From: Desulforhopalus sp.
Lineage (GTDB): Bacteria > Desulfobacterota > Desulfobulbia > Desulfobulbales > Desulfocapsaceae
Assembly: GCA_030247675.1 (NCBI GenBank)
Contig: JAOTRX010000002.1
Coordinates: 496,001-560,000 of the forward strand
Direction of reading: 5' to 3'
Length of the DNA stretch: 64,000 nt
The translations under genes and the position numbers were made by a program. The notes below the pieces were generated by a model. That model had not been told where the DNA came from, made no database searches, and was given only the letters and a program-made list of their open reading frames with translations. Positions 26,498 to 35,400 of this stretch are shown piece after piece (position 1 is the first letter of the stretch; each line of letters begins with the position of its first letter).

Positions 26498-28272
26498 CGC
26501 CATTCAGCAGGGATAATTTTTGTGAACTGTCTATCGACTTTTTCCCTTGTTTTTGCATCAACCTCAAGGACTTTTGTGTACCAAGGTTTCATTCGGCAAT
26601 CAATGACCACAGGCGGTAGCAACCCGACATGAAATCGATGTACTGCGTTTGAACGGGCATGAATATCCGCAGCTGGTTCGAATCTGGTGAAAATGGTCCA
26701 GAGAAAGTCCTGCGTCGAGGAAGTCGCCTCCCTGCTATCATCGACCAGAAAGATTATTGGCCAATCCTGCACTGCAGTAAACTCGGCTAGCTCTTTCGCC
26801 AATGTAGGTTTTTCTTGGTAAGGCGAACCTTGGACAACCAGTGCCCCTGGCAGGAAAACTACTGGTTTTGAACAATATTCTGGTAAAGAGGTGTTGAAGT
26901 GTTCGGGGAGTTGGCGTCTTTTCGCTTTACCTAGGCCCAAAAGCATGGCCTTGGAACCTTTATTAACAGACGGCCCGGTATAATCGAGGGTATCTTGGGA
27001 AACGTTGGCAAAGACAAAGAGGTCCTGTTCCCAATTTACCCTTTCCAATACGTGAACCAACAAATCTGGAAAATTGGTGATATCGATATCACCGTCTGTG
27101 ACAATAAGGAATTTTGTAAGGGAAAGCTGCCCTTCGCCAAGGATTCTTAAACCGCAGGCAAATGCTTCACGTGGATAACGATCAGAGACCTTGGCGGCAG
27201 CAAGACAATGAAAACCAGTTTCGCCGTATGTCTTTAATTCTTTGACCCCCTTCATAACAAACGGAAAAAGCGGTGATAACAATTCTTGGAGATAGTCGCC
27301 GATAAAAAAATCCTCTTGTCGAGGACGACCGACAACCGTCGCTGGATAAATAGCATTATTACGATGATAAAGGTGGCTGACTTGGAATACCGGGTAATCG
27401 TGTTGCAGAGAGTCGTAACCGTAATGATCGCCGAACGGACCTTCAGGCCGACGAAGGTGAGGAGGAACCAGGCCCTTGATTGCAAATTCGGCATTGGCAA
27501 CAAGCTTGTGCCCTCCTAATGGATCCTTGGTCATGGAGAGTTTGTCGCCGATAAGCAAGGAGGTGAGGAGGAGCTCAGGAAGATCCTCGGGAAGCGGCGC
27601 AATGGCAGAAAGCATAAGAGCCGGAGGACCACCAATAAAAAGAGTCAGGGGGAGAGCCTTGTTGAGCTTTTCCGAATCATAATAATGGTATCCACCTCCT
27701 TTATGGATTTGCCAGTGAATACCGGTAGTGGCATCATCGTAGCGCTGGATGCGATACATGCCGAGATTATGACCCCGGCCTTCTGGGTGTTCCGTGTAAA
27801 CGAGCGGCAGGGTTACGAAGGCACCGCCATCGCTGCTCCAGGAGGTGAGCATGGGGATAGAACTAAGCCGTGGCGGTTGCTGGCAGTTTTCAAGTATTGG
27901 GCCTTTGGAGACGTTTTTTAGGCCGATCTTCAACCCATCGAGGAAAAGTTGCTTATTCTTCCAGAGGTTTGTAATAGACAGCGGCATAATAGATTCGGCG
28001 AGTCGAACCACGTCGCGGACAAATTGCTGTGGCTTATTACCGAAGGCAAGTTCAAGTCTTTTGCTGGTACCAAAGAGGTTGGTGGTAACCGGAAACTTTG
28101 AGCCTTTGACTTTGGTATAAAGCAGCGCTGGTCCACCCCGAGAGATTACACGACGATGAATTTCGGCGATTTCCAAATAGGGGTCGACCTCTTCCTCAAT
28201 GAGCAGCAGTTGATTTTCTTTTTTAAGAAGGTCTAGATAACTGCGCAGGTCGTATAATTTGTCGAGAGCCAC
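26494..28272 (-). CDS. ubiD: UbiD-family (prenylated-FMN) decarboxylase
   Basis: 592 residues that match the UbiD family along its length (ISRGGPALLY near the N-terminus, the central prFMN/Mn-binding region around the HLRRPEGPFGDHYGYDS stretch, a C-terminal dimerisation part). It could act in menaquinone/ubiquinone or aromatic-acid metabolism. In an anaerobic sulfate reducer the menaquinone (futalosine) route or aromatic decarboxylation is more likely. No ubiX is in the window. It is in line with yjbQ and a small gene upstream, and rluB downstream. Confidence 0.88.
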   Translation of the reverse strand: MALDKLYDLRSYLDLLKKENQLLLIEEEVDPYLEIAEIHRRVISRGGPALLYTKVKGSKFPVTTNLFGTSKRLELAFGNKPQQFVRDVVRLAESIMPLSITNLWKNKQLFLDGLKIGLKNVSKGPILENCQQPPRLSSIPMLTSWSSDGGAFVTLPLVYTEHPEGRGHNLGMYRIQRYDDATTGIHWQIHKGGGYHYYDSEKLNKALPLTLFIGGPPALMLSAIAPLPEDLPELLLTSLLIGDKLSMTKDPLGGHKLVANAEFAIKGLVPPHLRRPEGPFGDHYGYDSLQHDYPVFQVSHLYHRNNAIYPATVVGRPRQEDFFIGDYLQELLSPLFPFVMKGVKELKTYGETGFHCLAAAKVSDRYPREAFACGLRILGEGQLSLTKFLIVTDGDIDITNFPDLLVHVLERVNWEQDLFVFANVSQDTLDYTGPSVNKGSKAMLLGLGKAKRRQLPEHFNTSLPEYCSKPVVFLPGALVVQGSPYQEKPTLAKELAEFTAVQDWPIIFLVDDSREATSSTQDFLWTIFTRFEPAADIHARSNAVHRFHVGLLPPVVIDCRMKPWYTKVLEVDAKTREKVDRQFTKIIPAEWR

Positions 28273-28275
28273 GCA

Positions 28276-28518
28276 TTACTCCTTATGCTGGTGATCAGGG
28301 TCGAGCAAAAAGAGCCGGTGGTACTCATCTTTGTCGAGGTGTTTTTTTAAGAGCCCAAAAAAGGTATCCACGAATTGGTTGATTTCTTCGCAGGTGAGCC
28401 TTTCAGAAAGTATTTTGGCAAATTCCGGACGACCTGCAAGTTGCAGAAAGGTAGCAAATGAGAGTCGATCCAATTCCTCGGCCAAGCCGAAGCACATTTT
28501 TTCGGGTTGAAGGGTCAT
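28276..28518 (-). CDS. Small conserved-looking protein, unknown function
   Basis: About 80 residues if started at ATG 28518, 7 bp after the yjbQ stop; ATG 28497 would give 73. The frame stays open further upstream inside yjbQ, but a start there would overlap it widely. It is predicted soluble and helical with charged segments (a Leu/Phe-rich helix around SFATFLQLAG and an acidic/His tail DPDHQHKE). I do not recognise a family. Tight packing between yjbQ and ubiD (3 bp before ubiD) is the main support for it being a gene. Confidence 0.6.
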   Translation of the reverse strand: MTLQPEKMCFGLAEELDRLSFATFLQLAGRPEFAKILSERLTCEEINQFVDTFFGLLKKHLDKDEYHRLFLLDPDHQHKE

Positions 28519-28525
28519 GAGCTGT

Positions 28526-28960
28526 TTATGCGGTGAGTTTGGTGGAAAAGGGCTGTTGATGGTCTGCAATAATTTTCCAGCGAACTGAGCGGGCACGGGG
28601 GCCGTCAAATTCACAAAAGAAAACCTTCTGCCAGGTGCCAAGCTGCATCTTGCCGTTCTCAATAAATATGGTGAGATGGGTGCCGGTCAGCATGGCCATT
28701 ATGTGAGATGGTGAATTTCCTTCACGGTGTTTATATCCAAGGTTGCGGGGGACCATATACGCAAGGCCCTGCAGGATATCCAGGCAGACGTCTGGGTCCG
28801 CACCTTCATTAATTATAAGACCCGCAGTGGTATGTGGATTGTAAAGGTGAATAATTCCTGAAGAGATCGCTTGGCTCTGGATAATTTTGTCAATTTCGCT
28901 TGTAATGTTGACAAGTTCCACACTTGATGTCGTGGAGAGTTTCAATTGGCCGTTGGGCAT
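28526..28960 (-). CDS. yjbQ: YjbQ-family protein (UPF0047)
   Basis: 144 residues of the YjbQ/UPF0047 family, with the HTTAGLIINE and HREGNSPSHIMA signatures that place His and Glu residues around a shared metal/phosphate site. Members have been described as having weak thiamine-phosphate-synthase activity; the physiological role is uncertain. ATG 28960 follows AAGGAGG. It is the first gene of yjbQ-small gene-ubiD-rluB. Confidence 0.9.
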   Translation of the reverse strand: MPNGQLKLSTTSSVELVNITSEIDKIIQSQAISSGIIHLYNPHTTAGLIINEGADPDVCLDILQGLAYMVPRNLGYKHREGNSPSHIMAMLTGTHLTIFIENGKMQLGTWQKVFFCEFDGPRARSVRWKIIADHQQPFSTKLTA

Positions 28961-29505
28961 AGCCCCTCCTTTATATGTATTGAGGCGTAGAGGCATTGAG
29001 AAATCGTCGCGGCTAAAGCGAGTGTGCCTTGCTTACTTGAATAGCTCTTACGACGTTGGAATTGGCTTGATATCGATACATTTACAAAGAATCCCTTAGT
29101 ATAGGTTCTTTTAATCCTTCAGTCAATCTTTGCCCGGCATGACCTGTTGTAGAGATGCACCCAAATGTTAAGCTTGCTGGAGTGGTCTAGAGAAGACGGG
29201 GAAGGATAAAAACGCCGCATCAATTAAACAGGATAAATCCCGGAAGAAGGAATATTTGCTGCCTTCTCGCTTATATTGGCATAGTAGCCCTTCTTGACTT
29301 GTGCCACAATACGAATACAATACAGGCGTACCAAATAGCTATACCTTCACAGGAGAGATATCTGCTGTTTTAAAATATTTGCGTATTATTTATTCGTCAA
29401 GATACGATGCAAGGCCCAGAGAAATGCCCTTTGGTGCGCATTTTCAATAATATCTTTAATTGAAGGCGACGTTCACTTAGCGCCTCAAGGGATAGAGGTA
29501 CCGTG
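28961..29505. promoter_or_regulatory. Non-coding divergent region yjbQ / glgA with a candidate glgA promoter
   Basis: About 545 bp with no supported gene. A plus-strand promoter candidate is TTGACT (29294-29299) and TACAAT (29316-29321) with 16-bp spacing, predicting a leader of about 180 nt for glgA. The region next to yjbQ probably holds that operon's promoter, but I could not single one out. Confidence 0.45.
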
Positions 29506-31134
29506 ATGGTAGAACAAGCTGAACAGATAAAAAATATCTGGATGGTGAGCCGAGAGTACGGTGAGCTTGCCGGAGCCGGAGGGGTCAAAGATGTTGTCTG
29601 TCAACTCGCCGAGGCACTTGCCAAAGGAACTGCCAGGTCCCTACAAGTGGTGTTGCCCCTATATGGTTTTGTCAACGCGCGAGAACAGGGGTTCTTGCCT
29701 TTGAGGGATCCCTTCTGCCCGGATCGCATTTTAAGGCTGCGGATTGATATGCACCAACCCGACAAACGAATACTCGAAGAAGTTCACTACTATTATAAAA
29801 AGATCAATAAGGTAAGCCTGTACCTTGTCGACGCGGAGCGCTACCGACAAAAGTCGGATGTGTATACCTACAGTGAAAAAGACGAAAATTTGGTGCCTTG
29901 GCAGAAAAAATCGATGGGTCATCATGACTTCTTCGCAATGAATCTGCTCCTGCAAAAGGCGGCTCTCGAACTGATGATTGTTCTTGGGGAAAAGCCAGAT
30001 GTTATTCATTGCCATGATGGACATACGGCAGTTTTGCCTGCGCTTATCAGGGAGAATGCCGGATATCGAAATTATTTTCGCGAAACCGGGTGTATAGTCA
30101 CTATTCATAACGCGGGGTATGGTTATCATCAGGAGGTTATTGACATTCCCTATGCTGTCTCAATAACTGCTTTGCCAAAGCACGTCATTGATGACAACCA
30201 GCTCGATTTTAAGTTTGATCCCTTCCTTGTTGCCGGCCAGTATGCCATAATCAACACGGTGAGTGAAAATTATGCCAGAGAGTTACGGGAGACGGACAGT
30301 GATTACCTGACAGGATGGTTGGGCCACGAGCTGTTACGGCGCGGTGTAACCCTCGAAGGTGTGACCAACGGCATCGATCCGGACTTTTTCTGTTCCAGGG
30401 CAATAGCCGGGAGTAACCCCGAATTGATTTTCTCCCCTGGAAAAGAAGAAGATAATCTAGCCGGCAAAAGACGCTGCAAAGAACTGCTTCTCGAAGATTT
30501 GTATCATCGCACTTCCCTTAATGGTGTGCGGTGTTTTGGCAGTATCGACAGAAAGACCGAAAATCCACTTATTACCTTTATAGGCCGACTCAATGAGCAA
30601 AAAGGTATTGATATTTTCACAACGGTTCTTGCTGAGTTGCTCGCCAAAAACCAGGAGGTTCAGGTCATAATCCTTGGAACTGGTGCAAGCGAGATAAATA
30701 CCAGTTTAATCCGTATGGCCGAGCGGGAAGGATTTGCTGGGCGGGTGTGTTTTTTACAAGGATTTAGTCCGGAAATGGCAAACAGGGTTTTTGCTGCTGG
30801 AGATTTTTTCGTTATTCCTTCTCGATACGAACCGTGTGGATTGACAGATTTCATTGCTCAATTATTTGGTAATATTCCAATAGTGCATCGCGTAGGTGGT
30901 TTGGTAAAAGTTATCGATGGGGTGACCGGGATAACATACGAAGGTAATGCACCTGGGGATTTGTTGAAAGCCCTGGAGCGGGCGCTGGTTTTGTATACGG
31001 ACAAGGGGCTGATGAGAAAGATACAGCTGCAGGCGGTGCAGGAGATAGAACGAAACTATATTTGGTCGAAGGTAATGCGGAAATACCTGGAGCTTTACCG
31101 TAAAGCCAGAAAACAGCAACTATGCCGTGAATGA
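29506..31134 (+). CDS. glgA: Glycogen/starch synthase-like glycosyltransferase (GT5)
   Basis: Uses a nucleotide-glucose donor to elongate alpha-1,4-glucan. The 542 residues from ATG 29506 (AGAGG upstream) show the GT5 order: an N-terminal SREYGELAGAGG segment, CHDGHTAVLPAL, TIHNAGY, VTNGID, the second Rossmann domain with FIGRLNEQKG, and the catalytic SRYEPCGLTDFIAQ. The usual donor-binding KTGG is replaced: the aligned residues read GAGG, so the Lys is missing. That may change donor use or activity. It precedes gapA and the PPDK-like gene, in a storage and glycolysis context. Confidence 0.85.
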   Translation: MVEQAEQIKNIWMVSREYGELAGAGGVKDVVCQLAEALAKGTARSLQVVLPLYGFVNAREQGFLPLRDPFCPDRILRLRIDMHQPDKRILEEVHYYYKKINKVSLYLVDAERYRQKSDVYTYSEKDENLVPWQKKSMGHHDFFAMNLLLQKAALELMIVLGEKPDVIHCHDGHTAVLPALIRENAGYRNYFRETGCIVTIHNAGYGYHQEVIDIPYAVSITALPKHVIDDNQLDFKFDPFLVAGQYAIINTVSENYARELRETDSDYLTGWLGHELLRRGVTLEGVTNGIDPDFFCSRAIAGSNPELIFSPGKEEDNLAGKRRCKELLLEDLYHRTSLNGVRCFGSIDRKTENPLITFIGRLNEQKGIDIFTTVLAELLAKNQEVQVIILGTGASEINTSLIRMAEREGFAGRVCFLQGFSPEMANRVFAAGDFFVIPSRYEPCGLTDFIAQLFGNIPIVHRVGGLVKVIDGVTGITYEGNAPGDLLKALERALVLYTDKGLMRKIQLQAVQEIERNYIWSKVMRKYLELYRKARKQQLCRE

Positions 31135-31188
31135 GGGGCCTCTGGTCATTTATGCCAGGAATTACACGCTAAAAATCATGATGCAACA

Positions 31189-31260
31189 ATGATCATGGAC
31201 AAATTACTACCGGTTTCGGAGTGCCAACAGTGCCGGAAGATTAAGGAGAGAAAACAATGA
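31189..31260 (+). CDS. Possible 23-codon ORF overlapping the gapA start
   Basis: ATG 31189 opens a frame for a 23-residue peptide with an ECQQC pair; its TGA (31258-31260) overlaps the gapA ATG as ATGA. The gapA ribosome site lies inside it. No ribosome site precedes its own ATG. The coupling geometry is suggestive, but chance is a real alternative. Confidence 0.2.
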   Translation: MIMDKLLPVSECQQCRKIKERKQ

Positions 31261-32261
31261 CGATAAAAATTGGAATTAACGGTTTTGGCCGGATTGGCAG
31301 AAATATTTTCAGGGCAATAGATAAGGATAGTGCATTTGCCGATATTGAGGTTGTGGCAATTAACGATCTCACTGACAACCCGACACTTGCCCATCTGCTG
31401 AAATATGACTCAGTGATGGGAGTGTATGCCAGAGACGTGCAGAGCAATGAGAAAGGCATCATGGTGGATGGCCGGCAGGTAGCCGTATCAAATTTTCGCA
31501 ATCCCGCTGAGATTCCGTGGGGAGCGCTTGGTGTCGAGTATGTGGCCGAATGTACTGGCAAATTCGTCGATGCAGAGTCAGCGCAGGCCCATATCGATGC
31601 GGGTGCATCAAAGGTGGTTATTTCAGCACCGGCAAAAGGCAATGTGAAGACCTTTGTTATGGGAGTAAATGAAGATGAGTATGATCCTGTCACCCATCAC
31701 ATAGTGTCTAACGCCTCCTGCACCACTAATTGCCTTGCCCCATTTGCCAAGGTGATTCTCGATAAGTTCGGCATCAAGCGCGGCCTGATGACAACAGTAC
31801 ATGCATATACAGGGGATCAAAGACTGCTCGATTTTCCGCATTCCGACCCACGCCGAGCACGGGCTGCGGCATTGTCGATGATTCCAACAAAGACTGGCGC
31901 AGCGGCAGCGGTGTCTTTAGTAATACCGGAACTTAAGGGCAAATTTGATGGGTTGGCTGTTCGAGTACCCACACCGACAGTATCCTTGGTCGATGCGGTT
32001 ATGGAGGTGGAAAGAGAGACCACCGTGGCAGAGGTGAACAAGGCCTTAAAGGATGCGGCTAGTAGATATCTCGGTTATACGGAATTACCCCTTGTCTCTA
32101 TCGATTTTCAGGGCAATGCGCACTCTTCAATTATTGATGCTCAGTGCACAAAGGTGATAGGTAATTCGGTTAAAGTGATGAGCTGGTATGATAATGAGTG
32201 GGGGTATTCCAATAGAATGCTTGATCTTATTCTCCATATGGAGGCGAATAAGGCAATTTGA
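31257..32261 (+). CDS. gapA: Glyceraldehyde-3-phosphate dehydrogenase
   Basis: Glycolytic/gluconeogenic enzyme, 334 residues. It shows the NAD-binding INGFGRIGR, an Asp in AINDL (a sign of NAD preference), the catalytic C155 in SNASCTTNC, and WYDNEWGYS. ATG 31257 follows AAGGAG. It lies 122 bp after glgA and is closed by its own terminator. Confidence 0.97.
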   Translation: MTIKIGINGFGRIGRNIFRAIDKDSAFADIEVVAINDLTDNPTLAHLLKYDSVMGVYARDVQSNEKGIMVDGRQVAVSNFRNPAEIPWGALGVEYVAECTGKFVDAESAQAHIDAGASKVVISAPAKGNVKTFVMGVNEDEYDPVTHHIVSNASCTTNCLAPFAKVILDKFGIKRGLMTTVHAYTGDQRLLDFPHSDPRRARAAALSMIPTKTGAAAAVSLVIPELKGKFDGLAVRVPTPTVSLVDAVMEVERETTVAEVNKALKDAASRYLGYTELPLVSIDFQGNAHSSIIDAQCTKVIGNSVKVMSWYDNEWGYSNRMLDLILHMEANKAI

Positions 32262-32291
32262 TATCCTAGTAAGGAAGGAAGCAATAGTACG

Positions 32292-32328
32292 AACGCCTTT
32301 GCTGATTCGTCACAAAGGCGTTTTTTTT
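32292..32328 (+). terminator. Rho-independent terminator after gapA
   Basis: A 10-bp perfect stem (32292-32301 with 32313-32322) with an 11-nt loop and a run of eight T from 32321. Confidence 0.92.
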
Positions 32329-32417
32329 ATCACTTGCCACGGCGGGAATGTCTTCGATATACTCACGGTGTATATGGGGAAATAATTGCCTGACAAGAAA
32401 ATATATTATAGGTTGAT

Positions 32418-35400
32418 ATGGAAGCCACGCCTCAAGAGAAGATTATTGAATCGGATGCTTTACGGGCAAATCTCATCGAGACTGCGGGGAGCGTGGTTAT
32501 CGAAGAAGATTTATTGGTGTTGCTTGAGGCTGTTGAACAATTCAACGGATTACATACGGCCCTCGAAAAACTTCTATTGGAGATCTGTCACCCGTTTCGC
32601 AATTGGAAGATTATTTTGCCGCAGCTGCGTAGTTTTGCCTTAAAGAACTCCAACCATTACCGAACACACCTGCGTGGACCGGATGCCTTTTGTATTTTTA
32701 GTCGGATTTTTTTTGAGGCAATACACGACACTACTCGGGATGCCGGTCTGTTGTCCCAGGCGGTTAGTGCCCAAATGGTCTGGCTTGATAAATTAACTAG
32801 TCAGCTTACCGGTGATGATTTGCGTCGTTTTGCAATGGAGTTAAACATCGTATTCGAACGATTGGCGGAATTGGACAGAACAGACAAGCAGGTTATGATG
32901 CAAATTGTTCAGGGGCAGCACCCTTTTGTCAAAATTGCCAAACAACTCCTTGCTCTTACTGCACAAGATCGGGTTGAATTTGATTTTACGCCGCTTGCCC
33001 GACTCCTCCAGACTATTCTCAGTAACTGCTATCGATATTGGTTGAGGGAAGATGATCCGCTGACCTGGTTTCTCGACCGCTGCAGCATACCGGTTGCGGA
33101 CTTTCATTCATCTAATCTCTTTCAGGCAATTTCCCATGAAACGATGGAGCGTCAACTGGAGGAGGTGACTGGACTAGACATAACTAACGGTCCTTCCACG
33201 GCATTGCAAACCATGCTTGAGTATCCGGAACATGTTGATATTGTTAAATATTACAGGGCGATGCCGAATAATCTCGTGGCGGCAGAGGCGGTCTTTAGGC
33301 AGATTGAAGAGCAGGGAATAACCCATCTCCATCATTTTACCGAAAACAGAAAGCTGCTGTTTTTGTTTAAGATAATGGATACGGATGGATTGTATCTCAT
33401 CCATGAAGAGACTCTGCGGGAGATTAATCGGAGCCTTGTGCAGCTTATTCGGCAACAAAGTTTTGAGGAAATTGAGGATTTCCTCCTGACTGCTTTTAAG
33501 CTGCTTAAGGCCAATGTGCGCAAATTTCCTCACACCTCCCTGCAATGTATTCAGGTGTTGGGTGGAGAGGTGTTCGACCGTGGCAACAGTCGCATGGTCG
33601 AGGCCTTTCTCTGGGGTGTAGTGCGTTTTGGTTTTCAACACGCCAATGTTGTTGGCGTTGATGAAAACTGGCAACCACTCGCGAATCCGGCGCACCTTGC
33701 TAATATTCGGGTCTGGCTTCACCTGATCATGCGGGAGCCGAAATGGTGTTCTACTCTATTCTCGGCACTGATCATTCATCTCAAACTCTCCGGCACCTGT
33801 GTCAAAGATACTGATTTATTTCAGAGGGATATTACCCAACTGCTCAATCATCCAATAGAGCCAATTTATAATCTTTCGAAACAATTCGCAAAATTGATGC
33901 CGGTATTCTTTAATGAAATTGGCTCTGAAGGTGAGTTGCGGGATGTATCGACAGAACTCGATGAGATCCATAGGCGCAAGGACGTGCTGATACATTTTCT
34001 CCGCAAACAGGGACATGTGGAGAGTTCCAACCTCATTGTCGATTTTGTTCAGGCGATTTTTCTTTTTTGGAAAACAGGCGATAAAAGCCTTCTCATCCCC
34101 TTTATTCCAGAGGAAGTTTACAGCCAAGTAGCCATCAACGGTGAGTATATCGACGATGTTCGGCTTCTCAGTGAGCGATTTTGGTCGGCAATGGCCATCA
34201 ATAGAGTGCAGGACCTCCTCGTTAAAGATAAGGAAACGATCAGCCACTACCTTGAAAGCCAGAAGGATATTCGGCCAGAGGAGATCCGCCGTTTTGAATT
34301 GCTGGTGCGGATGTACAAGCTGCTCTACAAAAAGTATAATTTGGGCGTACAACAACTCCGTTCGGAAATTTTAAAGGCCGTCAACGATGGTTTTCCGGAG
34401 ATGGAACGGCTTCTAGCCGATCTTGATCATGCTGATACAGAGCATTGCCTTGAAGCGCTGCTTACCGCCTTGGAAGGTTTGAAAAAAATCATTCTTTCCG
34501 AGGAAACCTTCGAGGCACAGGAGGATATATACTACAAGCGGCATATCGCCGCAGATATTCCTTCTGTCTACGGACGCTACAAGGAACGCAAGTTCGACGC
34601 CCTCAGTCTTACCTTTCGTCTCGAAAATTTTGCCAACCTGTATTTAGAAAAGTTGCCGGAAACTGTTAATTTATCGATTATTACCCAGGCCACTTTTTAT
34701 AATATTGTTCGCTGTATCAACCTATTTCTCCGGGCTTTGGCGATTGACGGTATAACCTCCAGGCGACTCTCAACCTATCTCTCGCTGCTGGAAGCCTCAC
34801 TGAAGGTTCGAAGATTTTCCTACACTCAGTATCTTGATATCTTTCGTGGGATGTCTGAAGGAGTGAAGGACATTATTTACGCCTTCTATACCAATATTCA
34901 CCAGAATAACTTGTCGATCATCATCCCTCAGATCGGTAAAGAAAATCTTCTTGAGAAATTTGCCAATTTCTATGACGAGACGGAGGTAGGGACGACTGTA
35001 CAGAGATTGTCGGAGGTTTTCTTCCGGGAATTAATTTCCTCAACCTTTGGGCTGCAGCATCTTGACAATTTCATTCTTAGGATACTACAAACTCTTGAAA
35101 ATCAAAAAGATCTCCTCGATCAGGAACGGTTAGACCTGCTCATGACCTACAATCCGGAGAGGGTGCTGTCGTTATTGCATCGGCCGAATCCATACACCAA
35201 CAACCTCATTCATCTTGGGAACAAGGGTTTTAATCTGGCGACTCTTCTTGCTGAAGGAAAGCGCGTGCCGGAGGCATTTGTCCTAACAACGGAAATATTT
35301 CGTTGCCGGGAGATTGTCTTTGGGTATGACAAGACCCGTCAGGAACTCATGGAGCGCATTCGCCAAGCCTTGACGGAGATTGAACAGTTGACGGGAAGGA

